Origin: Arcuatula senhousia
Lineage: Eukaryota > Mollusca > Bivalvia > Mytilida > Mytilidae
Direction of reading: 5' to 3'
DNA: 64,000 nucleotides
Assembly (NCBI GenBank): GCA_963971305.1
Contig: OZ020311.1
Span: 4,030,001 to 4,094,000, forward strand
Shown here: piece after piece, positions 33,764 through 44,199 of the stretch
How positions within the stretch are numbered: position 1 is the first letter of the stretch
How the letters are laid out: every line of letters starts with the position of its first letter
Notes under the pieces: generated by a model
What the model was told of the DNA's origin: nothing
What the model saw: only the letters and a program-made list of their open reading frames with translations
Databases searched by the model: none
Position numbers and translations under genes: made by a program

Positions 33764-34067
33764 CAGGAAAATCTTATGAAATGTATATGTAACTTTTTGT
33801 AAACCATTCGTTTTTCAGTACATATGCATTCTGTACATTGCTCCAACACAGAATTGGTTCTTTTTCATAAGCTGGAGCGGACGAAATGTTGCTACATGTA
33901 CACAAGAAGGGAAAGTTCACAATTGGAAAGTTGAAGTCATCACGTTTGTCATAAAGCCTTGTCAGGAAAATCTTATGAAATATATATGTAACTTTTTGTA
34001 AACCATTCGTTTTTCAGTACATATGCATTCTGTACATTGCTCTAACACAGAATTGGTTCTTTTTCAT
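33676..34067. repeat. Recent tandem duplication of ~195 bp
   Basis: 33676-33868 and 33869-34067 are near-identical direct copies. The second has an extra 6 bp (ATGTAC, near 33894) and a few substitutions. Each unit spans the 5' end of the family A copy plus ~100 bp of its flank, so the duplication happened after the insertion. Confidence 0.92.
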
Positions 34068-35270
34068 GAAAAAAAAACATTTGTAAACAGAAACAAAATA
34101 GGTTTACACGTGATAATATTTTGGCCACGAAACAAACACGAAGGCACCAAGAGGATTTAATTTTACTGTTTTATTTTTCTTGTACTTTGACAAGAACTTC
34201 TCACAATAGCCCTACTTCTATTGTATAAAGAATGATCATTTCAATTATAATAGGACATCCGATGGACAAACACATGAGGTATTCAATGGGTTAATGCTTT
34301 TGGCTGTTACAGTCCCAGAGGAGCATTTACATGTAGAATGGAACTTAAAAGAAACATAAAACCATTGATACTATCATTTTGATGACAGTATATTTGACCA
34401 AATATTGATTATATTTTTTTTAGATTAAAATACAAAAATTAAGCGTTCAGATGATGGTTTCTTCTAAGAAAACAATTAAAACTATAAATTTAGTTAGCAT
34501 TTTTTCTCTTATCATGATGGCCTCAGAGTTAATGGTGTATGATAGCTTTGTAAATAATATGACAGAATATCAACTTAAATGTCAGAACGTTATGACAACT
34601 CACGCTATGGTTGTGTAAAAAATAATGACTTTTTATTGGTTATTTGATAGGTTTTTATATTTTTGACATTACATTTTTGTACCAGTAGCCCCATTCTGAT
34701 ATACCGATTATTTTTTTTCTGTTTCAAGTTTTAAGTAGACGAAAGTAAAAAAAAACAATTCTAAAATGCCAATAAAAGATTCATCAAGTGATTATATGAG
34801 CAAGTATCTTAAATAAAGAAAATAAGCTTAATGTAATAAGAGGCAAAATAGGATGAACCAATAAAAAGGTTCTATATCAATTAATCAGATCCTTGGGAGA
34901 AAAGACTTACGGAACCTTTCCTGTTAAACGAAATCTATTCATTTTTTACTTTTATTTTTATCATTCTTGTTGAACTGGGTGCGTCAACTAGAGCTGTTAT
35001 TACCCCATATACAGTGTACAGTGCATACAAGAAAATTGAATGTAATACGTAGTTTTGTCCCTTGGAAATGTTACAAAGAAGCCAATGTTGTGATGAATGA
35101 TGTTTTAAATGTCAAACAAAAGTTTGGCTATAGACAGTAATGCTGAATAATTTTGGTTAGTAACCTCTTATCATCACATTACTTGGTAAAACGAAACCTT
35201 AAAGAATAAAAATGAAATATCTACTAACCACGACCAACTTCAAAAATGAAAACATTGCTTTATTTAGTCA
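34068..35270. other. No recognisable feature
   Basis: AT-rich non-coding. No repeat is recognised. Confidence 0.45.
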
Positions 35271-35274
35271 ACAA

Positions 35275-35450
35275 TTACTTGTCTGTGTTTGTTCGTCCTA
35301 CACCAGACATAAGTTGATCATCTTAGCTCTAATTTGGTTCCCCAGTTCAGTATTTTTAGTTTTATTGTTCTATGCGCTTCATATTTATATAGTGTTTGGC
35401 TTTTCCAATATTTTTGGTAGAGCGCCTCTGATGAGTATTGAATAGAAACG
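35275..35450 (+). mobile_element. Hammerhead repeat copy with broken ribozyme
   Basis: It carries the upstream conserved part (CCAGACATAAGTTGATCATC, TGTTTGGCTTTTCCAATATT) and CUGAUGAG from 35428. Stem II is broken: the GAC strand is lost and the sequence reads ATAGAAACGATACCC. The ribozyme 3' half and tail are missing, and the next sequence is the LINE fragment, so the junction cuts through the ribozyme. Confidence 0.75.
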
Positions 35451-35454
35451 ATAC

Positions 35455-36130
35455 CCACAATTCCAACTACAGTTTCTCCTGCGTTCAGTTTATTATCTGC
35501 TTCCAACACCATCTAACCTTCACATATGGAACCTCATTGAAACACTAGACTGTCCATTATGCAGGAAAAGGAGGACTTTACAACCAAGCTTGTCCTCTTG
35601 TCAGGTGGCTCTCACCCAGGGGAGATACACGTGGCGACACAATGAAGTCCTAAGTGAGGTAGCAGACACAATTGAGAGACAGCAGAAGAATAAGAACTTG
35701 CAGACCAAAAACAAACCTAGACAGATAAGTTTTATGAAAGAAGGCGAAACAACAGCAAAGATTGAAAGAAAGAAGTTAGGAGTGATGGACCAAGCTAATA
35801 GCTGGAAGCTGGCAGTAGACTTAGACCATCAACTGACATTCCCTGAGATCACTCCAACCAATCTCAGACCAGACATTGTACTGTGGTCACCAGGGACCAA
35901 GAAGATCGTTATAGTAGAGTTGACAGTACCATAAAAGGACAGATGTGCAGAAGCCCATGAGAGGAAGAGAACAAAGTACGATCCTTTGCTGACGGAGTGT
36001 AGAGAGAGAGGATGGCAGACTTGGAGCGATCCTAGCTTTCCAGCCCAGTCAGTGTGGAGAATGTAAACAGGGCTAGGAGTAACAGGACACAAGAGAAGAT
36101 CAGCAGTCCAGAGAGAGAGCAGATGGGTCA
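35455..36130 (+). pseudogene. C-terminus of an R2-type (restriction-like endonuclease) LINE
   Basis: The plus strand encodes, in order: FLLRSVYYLLPTPSNLHIWN; a zinc-knuckle remnant (CPLC...C, with the usual His replaced by Pro); ALTQGRYTWRHNEVL; LDHQLTFPEITPTNLRPDIV; VIVELTVP; then AEAHERKRTKYDPLLTECRE and RGWQTWSDP. The spacing RPD-X14-E and the preceding RHN match the restriction-like endonuclease of R2/NeSL-type elements, which cleaves the integration target. A TAA stop replaces the expected Trp after ELTVP at ~35931, and a further stop and deletion follow near 36050. The RT part is absent (5' truncation). Confidence 0.8.
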
Positions 36131-36139
36131 TTTTCCTAT

Positions 36140-36225
36140 TCAAAATCGAAAAAAAAAAAAAATCGAAAATTTTTTTTTTTGAAAAAAAATAATTTGAAAA
36201 ACGAAAAACGAAAAACGAAAAGGAA
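36140..36225. repeat. Low-complexity A/T tract with GAAAAAC repeats
   Basis: Runs of A and T with repeated GAAAAAC and ATCGAAAA units directly after the LINE fragment. They may be the remnant of its A-rich tail. Confidence 0.7.
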
Positions 36226-36554
36226 AATCACTTGTGTTAGGTGAAAATAATTTGCTCGTTTTTGCATAAAACTTAAGAAGCTATAGTTCCCTGCTATTTC
36301 AGGCAATTAATTGAATAAATTGGTCTTTTGTACTAATAGCAATGGTATGACCGAAATCAAAACCTCGAAAAACACCTATCTTGAATGTCTAATTGCAACA
36401 ATTAACAAGTAAAATAAGATATTTTAACCTATTTGCACACTTTTTATGACCTTTATACTATGACACAAAACCAACAGGTGAAGAGAGGCATTTGTAGTGA
36501 TGACTGATATCTTTGATATTTGAAGATTGTCAATAAAGGACAACAAAACACGTT

Positions 36555-36900
36555 TAAATTAGAACATCGTGTTTTTTCAAATCAATCATCTTCGTCAAAA
36601 CGTATATGTGTATTTGTCATCTCAATCTGAGCAAAAAAAATCGGTGGTAATTTAAGAATTGGTTTGATTTTTAAATTTGATCTGAGAACAAATTCCATGA
36701 TGATAAGTCAATACCACTGGTCATGTGTACATTGGAGTCTGCTGTCTGCTATCCATTGTGAACGTTTATAGCGTTATAGCATGATTGATGCAGCATATAT
36801 GTCATACACTTCAGACATCATTATAATCTTAGACACAACGTAAAATACCATATAGAGGGTTTATATAAAACTGGCATCAATATTGTTGGCTAACAAATGC
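36555..36900 (+). repeat. Local duplication, left copy
   Basis: ACATCGTGTTTTTTCAAATC, GAATTGGTTTGA and CTGCTATCCATTGTGAACGT recur in the same order at 37520-37870 with moderate divergence. It is non-coding. Confidence 0.6.
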
Positions 36901-37344
36901 TAAAAATGCTAGTAATGCAAAATTTTAATGACAAAATCAGCTTTTTATGTTATACATGTATTTACCATTAATACAAGCCCAACGAGCTAAATGATATGCT
37001 TGTAAAAGTACTCCATTTCTTAATGCATTTTAAAGTACTTACATTTCTATGACATATTTTAACCTATTTATACATTGTAATGAACAATGAAAATAACATC
37101 GACGTGTGTCCCATGTACGAAAAACTACAAAAGTCTCCTGAAGGTTGCTACAGTGCATTTTAACGATTTGATCTTCATTCCTCAAGAACATTTTCAAGGA
37201 ACATCTGAATAAATTACTTTTAAATCAATCGATTAAGATTTAGGAATAGATCTGAAAAAAGGAAAGCCTTCTAGCAAATTCATGATATTATGTAAAAATC
37301 GCGTTGTAGAGACGCCATTAAAGTGATGAATGATATTTTAATTT

Positions 37345-37475
37345 TTACTGTGTGTCATTATAGTGTTTGGCTTTTTCAATATTTTTGGTAGAGCGCCTCT
37401 GATGAGTCTTGAATAGACGAAACGCGCGTCAGGCGTACAAAAATTTATTGTCTGGAACTTTGTTGTCATTTGTAT
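37345..37475 (+). mobile_element. Hammerhead repeat copy, 5'-truncated, inside the duplication
   Basis: Starts at TATAGTGTTTGGC and runs through the ribozyme to the tail TTTATTGTCTGGAACTTTG and TTGTCATTTGTATT. It lies between the two local duplicates. Confidence 0.8.
37390..37436 (+). ncRNA. Hammerhead ribozyme, apparently intact
   Basis: CUGAUGAG from 37399, stem II GUC/GAC, GAAAC, predicted cleavage after 37430. Stem I GCGCCU/AGGCGU is perfect apart from a closing G-U. Confidence 0.83.
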
Positions 37476-37519
37476 TTTGAACATGTTGAAGATTGTTTGG
37501 CAAACAAAATAAGTTTACC

Positions 37520-37870
37520 CCAACATCGTGTTTGTTTTAAACCAGAAATCTTAGAGCTCAGAAATTAAAATGACAACAAAGTTCCAGACAAAAACTTATA
37601 TTTGTACTGGTCGTCTATATAATCTTTGTTGTTCTCAGCCAAAAAGGGGAATTGGTGATTATGATTTAAGGATTGGTTTGAAACTAATGCATCTTTTTCT
37701 TCTGAGACTAATTGATGACTAGGTTGGATACTGTTGTCTGGTATCCATTGTGAATGCTTATAATAACGGTTCGTGATTTATAGAGCATGTATGGCATACA
37801 ATTAAGACCTCATCATAATTTAAGTCAACGACAAAAAATCCCAATTAGGGGTTAACAAATGTGTAACATC
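37520..37870 (+). repeat. Local duplication, right copy
   Basis: CAACATCGTGTTTGTTTTAA, AAGGATTGGTTTGA and CTGGTATCCATTGTGAATGC correspond to the copy at 36555-36900. A small reverse-oriented hammerhead-tail fragment interrupts it. Confidence 0.6.
37565..37597 (-). mobile_element. Reverse-oriented hammerhead-repeat tail fragment
   Basis: AAAATGACAACAAAGTTCCA followed by GACAAAAACTT is the complement of the hammerhead-repeat tail. It is the only piece of that repeat on the minus strand and lies ~100 bp after a plus-strand tail, forming a small inverted pair. Confidence 0.75.
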
Positions 37871-40299
37871 TATATTATTGGCTAATGAGCGGTTACTTTT
37901 TCAAAATATGCAAATTTTTTTACAAGAAAATTCGAATGCTGCTAGAAGTCTTATAATGTAACTCTTATATTGCTAAAGTTCTGTGAAGTTTTTGTCGTTC
38001 GCATTAACAACCCTTTTCATTGTATTAGAGATTTTATTATGTACTAAGCCCTATGTTAATTACGATTTTCGATCAATGATTTGTCATCAAATGTTTTTTG
38101 AAACATTTTTGATGATATCAAAAGATTGCTTTCAAATTCTTACGTCTTCGAGCCATGAGAAGAATAGCGCTGTGTGTATTTGGCTCTAATTAGGTATCCT
38201 TAAAAACTTCAAATTTCTGACAAAATGACTAATTATTAATATTTTCTCTTGTGTAATTAAAATACATTAAGATTCCGTGCTGTTGTCAATAATGGAAGGA
38301 TGTTTTAGGAGAATACAACACGCTAACAGCAAAACATAATAATATTCATTTAAGATTTGATGAAAAAAATAAAAATTTGAGAATCGAAAGAGCAAAAATT
38401 ATTGAAAAAATCAGTAGATACAAAAAGGAACTACACAAACCACAAAACGTAAACAAAACAAAGGTTTGTTGCAACTCAATCGTCGAGTTATCAATGATCA
38501 AACCGGGGAATGGACGGCATAAACAAAAACTCGGATAAACTACTTTTCTACTGGTTTGAGAGATAATGTCAAGTAGTTTCTGTAAGTAAGAATGTCATGC
38601 AACTTCTTCGATAAAATAATGATGTGATTATTAAGAGTCTATATGAAATTTTAATATTTACTTTTTTTGCTTTTATATAAAGTCAACTCAAAGTGAAGAG
38701 ACAATATTTTCCTCTGCACTTACTCTTGTCAAATTAAGCAAGTCTCGACTTTATATTGATTAAATTTATCTGTTTGTGCTAGTTTTATTCTCAGCGTTAC
38801 ACCTACATACAAACGAACGTCCTTGAAAATGCATTTAAACGAATTTTCATTGTCATCAAATATTTTAACTTCTTTAAATACTTACAACGACTTTTCAATG
38901 ACCTATGAAAATATTACAAAAAAAAGCTTAAATTTACCCTGAAGGGCATAACAAGGCATTGAAACGAATTACAATTCTTTCTTAGTGTTTTCCCCAGTTA
39001 TCATATTACATTTGAAGGTATTCTTCTTTAATATTATGAATTAGAAGTTGGAATTCCTGCATAAAAAATAGGAAAGATTCCTGCCTAGCGTATTGCATTT
39101 TTGACAAGGTCAAAAATAATACGTCGTCGTGCGATAAAGTGTGTACACGAAAAAAGTTGTTCCATTTAAGCGTTTTCATGGACGTGGGAGGCTGCACATC
39201 TCTTTTTCGAGACATTGTAGTTGTTCTAAGTCCAGAAGGGGACTTAATTTGCTAATTTTAGGATTAGCTTGAAATACAATGTACAATCATTTCAATATGT
39301 GGATGGTGTCTTTCTGGCACATATTCCATATTCTTTCGTTTTAAATATCTAGACATTATGTTTTTATACACTGCTGGCTGTTCTACATTGTGAATTAGTA
39401 AATTGTAAACGCATGATTTATGGATGTTGTGTCCTTCACACCTTTTTTTGTCTGAAAAAAAAATGTGTTTCAAGCATATTAACTCCCTTGATGTTTAATG
39501 CCTACTTTAGAAAATTGTGACCATTTCCAGTTCTTACGACCAGGCATTTCATATAGCTTCAAGCACGAGCTTTCAAATGATACCAAATTTAGCCATATGT
39601 TAGATGGGTACAATTAAATCTTAAAATTTGACTCCAAGTGACTTTAAAACTTTGACAGACAGATTTAAAATGTGTTAAACAAGTTCACGATCTTAGTTAA
39701 ATTCAACAGATTTTCAATGGCGAAACCGACCCGGAAGTCGTAAACCTGTAGTGCAAAATTACAATATTTCTGAGGTTTGCACGTTCGAAAAATAGTTTCT
39801 TAAAAGGACTTTTCCACCTCTTTATTATGTTAGTAAATGACATAAAACATTAAAGTCTTAAAAGTATGTATGCGGGATGTTCATATTTTGAAAAAGAATC
39901 CATTTGTGAACACCACATTGAATGCTACAAACTCTCAAAAAAGTAGAAACAGATTTGCATTCTATGTTTCTCTGTAGATTGTGTTTATCGTTTTTAAGAA
40001 ATCAATGGAAAGACAACAAACCCCATTGCCTCTTCTCTACGTTGAGGCAGATGGATGTTTTCTAAAGCAGATTTTATACTGATGATGTTCTGGGGATTTC
40101 GTGTCATGAGCATTTATACCACATCTCATCTCATTGAATTTTGTTGACCTATTTATACAAGTTTTCATGACTTATTTATAAACAATGAAAACATATATAT
40201 CTCGATGGAAAAATCTTTCGAATGGCATTGTGTGGCACAAGAACGACTTGTAAGGCTTTCTACAGTTCTTTGTCAAATGGGAATTAGGATAATGTAAAA
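37871..40299. other. No supported gene
   Basis: AT-rich. Minus-strand ORFs at 39006-39215 and 39264-39473 have no recognisable motif. A diverged D-like repeat may lie at 40040-40130 (TTTATACCACATCTCATCTC). Confidence 0.4.
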
Positions 40300-40406
40300 C
40301 AGGTGGACCGTGGCGTTTACTACTGTGGTCAGTAAATTGATCCAGGCTCTGCAATGTATTGGATCAATTTACTGACCACACAGTGGTAAACGCCACGGTC
40401 CACCTG
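40300..40406. repeat. Near-perfect hairpin (inverted duplication of a coding segment)
   Basis: Left arm 40300-40344 and right arm 40360-40406 are complementary apart from one mismatch and one 2-nt indel, around a 15-nt loop. The right arm belongs to the pseudogene that follows. The left arm, read on the minus strand, encodes the same residues (LDQFTDHS then KRHGPP). The arm therefore looks like a copied and inverted piece of the gene end, as in snap-back template switching. Confidence 0.93.
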
Positions 40407-43400
40407 AGAAGATCGACTGTCTAGATGTCAATGGAAACACCTTTGTCGAGAAATAGTTAGAAGCTATGAAAAAAGACTTCTGCTTTTTACTATCGCGTCT
40501 TCTATTTGATGCTGACTTCTTTAGTTTTCGTGAATCAGATCAGGTAATTCCTGCTTGGACAGGATTTAATATGATGACAACTTCTAAGTCAGTTCCCAGA
40601 AAAGATGTCATTGGGTATTTGCAGGTGGTAGATGCAAGTCAAACAGACCTCTCGACGGTTAACACTATACTGAAGCGTTCAATAGCCCTTGCAGATAAAC
40701 TTGATCAGAACGATGTTGTGGTTGTTTTTGATCAAGCAATCTATGCAAAAGCTCTCGAGATAATTTGGGCAAACGCTAGTACCTTCCGTCGAGTTGTTGT
40801 GAGAATGAGGGCATTCCACATAGCATGCGCTTTTATTGCTGTTATTGGAAAGTGATTTAGTGATGCTGGGTTAAGTGATCTTCTTGTAGAGTCTGGTGTA
40901 ATAGGTTCCTCTTCTTTGATATGTGTAATTGATGGCAAGCACTATAACCGCGCCGTTCGACTCCATAAGTTGGTGAAAGAAAGTCTTGAGCGATGTCGTT
41001 GGAGATCATTTGGTTGTTGGATAGAGTCCAATATTACACATAGTTTCCCAGATGAAACTATGCAACTTATTGATCTGGGCATTTTAGAAGAACTAAGGAA
41101 ATCCCCTTGTACAGAAAATTTCCTGCAGCTTTACGACTGTCCAATAACTGCCAATATTCTTCATGCATACAGACAGTTTTGTTCAACAGAACAGGATCCA
41201 ACAATGACGTTTTGGAACTCTTATATAGACATGGTACAACTGCTGTTGACTTTTATAAGGGCGACTAGAGCAGGTCACTGGGAGCTCCATCTAGCGTCTG
41301 TTCGTGAATTTCTACCGTGGATGTTTGCACATGACAGGCAAAATTATTCCCGGTACTTACCTGTGTATTGTGTAGACATGACACAGCTACCAAAGTCCCA
41401 TCCTGAGGCCCACAAGAATTTGTCTGAAGGTATGTTTGGTGTACAGAGAAGTAGCAATCCCTTTTCGCTTACAGCAGTCAACCAAACAATAGAGCAAACT
41501 TTGAATAGGGACACTAAAACAAAGGTTGGTATTGTAGGCTTTAGCATTAACAAAAATGCTGTCCAGAGATGGATTCTTAATGCCCATGAAAGAACGGCAA
41601 TTACAAACTCGTGCCGCTCTTTAGCTGGTTTGAACAATATAGATGCAACGTTTTCTAAAGAAACCGGGTCATTTAGAAAGCAGAAAGATGAACAACAAGA
41701 TGTTAAAAAAATAAGTTGCACGTTAGAGAATTGGTTAAATCCTTTCGAACCAACAGACCAGTTAATCCCATTGTCATCTGGTGTTGTTGCTGATGCGAAA
41801 AATCAAAGTGATCTTCTTACAGCGAAAGACATCGGAAGTAAGGCGGCAGATGAGTTCATATAGAATCGTCTTTTAAAAAAAGAGGTTCCATTCCATGATC
41901 CAATCTCAAAAAAGTCTTTGAAGACCTTTACGGTAAAAACCTGCACTTCCAAGAGCGACAAGAATGTTTTCATTAAGGCAGACATGCATTTGTTTGCGCG
42001 TCTGTTAGTGATTGCACAGTCTAGGCAGTTAAACATGAGGGAAGTACTGTGCTATGAGTTAGGTCCGATCCCGTGGGCAATTGCTACTGCAGATGTTGGT
42101 TTAGTAAAATCCACAAAAGCAACTTTAACAGCCTTAATTGAAAAGGGAACAGAGCACAACGGGGTTCTTCCGGATAATGCGGTTTAGATTTTTGATGCTA
42201 TGGCACTTATCCAGTCATTGAAGAACATCCCTGACACTTTTGAACAACTTGCCAGCTTGATCTTAGATAGCATCATAAAAAATTAGAAAGGGAGTAACCG
42301 AATAGATTTTGTTTCAGACCAGTACTTTCAGCTTTCTATTAAGAACATAGAGCGACAGAACAGAAGCAAGTCTGGCATGGTATTGACAAAGATAAATAGA
42401 CCAGATCAGCCCTGTCCACGGCAATGGAAGAAGTATTTAAGCTTTGGTGAAAACAAAACCAAGTTAGTTGCATTTTTGTTGGAGGAATGGTCAAAACAAG
42501 CACATCTGTGTAAGAAGGAAGCAAAGGTGTACCAAAGGGGTAATCAGTATCATAAAACCGTAAAGACAAAGACAAAACCGGCAGACAAAAATCATCACAA
42601 CAAAACAAACCACATAACAACATAAAACACAAACACACATAACAACAAAACCGCATTCAGCAACGCGAACTCAAGTCGAAACGAGAGTGAACTCAGGTGC
42701 TCCGGAAGAGTAAGTTAATAGGTCGGGTACTTTATGTTTCTTTGAAAAATTAATGCTACAAGATATTTGTTGAAAATGAAGTTGTTGTCAAAGAGAAGTG
42801 TGATGAGCTTTGTAGCAACCAAGAGGAAGCTGCCATCAAAATGATTCTACACGCTAAGCACGCGATGGAAGAAGGTTTAAGGTCAATTGTAATAAAGGCT
42901 GCAGACACAGACGTCGAAGTTCTAGCCTGTTACTTCCAAACAATTATGTTTTCCAAACTTTTTATTGTGCCTGGAACGTCAGGTAAATCACGCGTGGTTG
43001 ACATTGCAGCTATGTGTTAGTTATTAGGAGATGATCTTTGTCATGCATTACCTGGTATTCATGCGTTATCCGGATGTGACAGCGCAAGCGCCTTTGCTGG
43101 TAAAGGGAACTCCAAAGTTTTTGAAATAGCTCGTAAAAATGAAATTCTGTCAATCTCTTGCCATTCTAGGCATCAGCTTTGAAGTTTAAAATCAAGTGAT
43201 GACTTTAATAGAATCTAACGTATGTGCTCTGTACGGGTATCTTTCAGTTTCTGACATCAACGAAGTACGATTTCTTGTTTTTTTGTAAATCAAAAAATGC
43301 CCAATGCCACCAACTGCCGCCCACAAAAGACGCTTTGGAGAAACATATTATAAGGCAAATTATCAGACTGCGATTTGGAAGCGATCTTGGGACCAAGTAT

Positions 43401-43660
43401 GAGAACTTCCTTCAGTTGACAGACAAGGGTGGCTTACCGATACAAACGTACTGCGTATAAACTGGATGGAACAAAAGCCTGCATCAGAATCACTTATGTT
43501 GCTAATAAGTTGTGGCTGTAAAACATCATGCTCAACAAGACGATGTTCATGTGTGTCTCAAGGCTTATCATGTACAGATGGTTGTAAATGTACCCAACAA
43601 TGCCAAAATAAGGGCCAAAGAGATGAAGTGGTAGAAGATAGCGAGAGTGATAACGACTGA
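40360..43660 (+). pseudogene. Large repetitive-family gene with C-terminal CXC-like cysteine cluster, nonsense-riddled
   Basis: I recognise this as a widespread invertebrate uncharacterised family and cannot assign its function. Segments in order: KRHGPPEKIDCLDVNGNTFV; VIPAWTGFN; NDVVVVFDQAIYAKALEIIW; RMRAFHIACAFIAVIGK; CVIDGKHYNRAVRLHKLVKE; SEGMFGVQRSSNPFS; CPRQWKKYLSFGENK; QEEAAIKMILHAKHA; KAADTDVEVLACYF; LPGIHALSGCDSASAFAGKG; and a terminal CGCKTSCSTRRCSCVSQGLS with CTDGCKC (43500-43615). One reading frame persists from ~40420 to 42510 and, after the 200-bp insertion at 42511-42710, continues in register. It is interrupted only by stops near 40439, 40853, 41861, 42185, 42284, 42751, 43018 and 43180. 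Frameshifts appear only in the last ~450 bp. Confidence 0.8.
42511..42714 (-). mobile_element. Family A insertion within the pseudogene, with target duplication
   Basis: A ~196-bp 3' UTR-only copy (42515-42710) is flanked by TAAG on both sides (42511-42514 and 42711-42714; possibly GTAAG). The distance between the duplicates is 200 bp. This is the exact shift that separates the pseudogene frame before (frame of 42377) and after (frame of 42778). The 3' terminus lies at 42515 in antisense, and the 5' truncation is at the CCGGAAGAG landmark. GTAAG also occurs at this point in other copies, so microhomology cannot be excluded. Confidence 0.85.
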
Positions 43661-44005
43661 ACTTGGAAATTAAATGAAAATAACATGTATTATGGTAAAA
43701 AAAACAAAAACAAAAAAACAAACAAACAAAAAAACCAAGACTGGTCCGCTGACAAACCTCCACGTTGGTTCCAGTTGGGAAACACCACCAGGTCTAATTA
43801 CTTTTGATTCGACCTGGTGGCAGGTTAATGTGTCAGCATAATGGTCATCTAAGTTGTATTACTTTGACCTTATTTTTATGAAGTAATCAAAGCTTAACCT
43901 GCTTCAATTTTGCAGGCCAAATCAACATTACTCATTTTGTGAAAAATGTTGTACTCATTATCATGTTAAACAAGAAAATACCAAGCAGACCTAAATACTA
44001 AATTC
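43661..44005. repeat. A-rich tract and palindromic segment
   Basis: 43700-43735 is an (A)nC-rich simple repeat. At 43747-43840, GCTGACA and CCACCAGGTC pair with GACCTGGTGG and TGTCAGC around a ~20-nt loop. GGCAGGTTAA and a later TTAACCTGC add another inverted pair. This may be a small foldback element beside the pseudogene end. Confidence 0.55.
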
Positions 44006-44009
44006 ACTT

Positions 44010-44195
44010 ACGTTACGACTTGAGTTTGCATTGTTGGTTGCTATTAATTTGTTTTTATATGTTCTTATGTTGTTATTATGCTTTTTGAATCTTAAGCTGC
44101 TTTTTTGTTTATGCGTACTGATTTTGTTTTTGTCCTCTCTGAATTTTGACATAACATTTGAGTGCCCCATTGCAACTTCTCTGCTTCTTCAATTT
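44010..44195 (+). mobile_element. Family A 3' UTR copy (plus strand)
   Basis: Begins CGTTACGACTTGAGTTTGCA and ends GTGCCCCATTGCAACTTCTC then TGCTTCTT. This is the intact 3' terminus of the family. There is no RT part. Confidence 0.75.
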
Positions 44196-44199
44196 TAAC

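Noticed and set aside
41344..41721. 125-codon minus-strand ORF
   Set aside because: Shadow of the conserved plus-strand frame of the large pseudogene.
42339..42656. 105-codon minus-strand ORF
   Set aside because: It lies antisense to the large pseudogene and across the family A insertion boundary, so it is not a gene.
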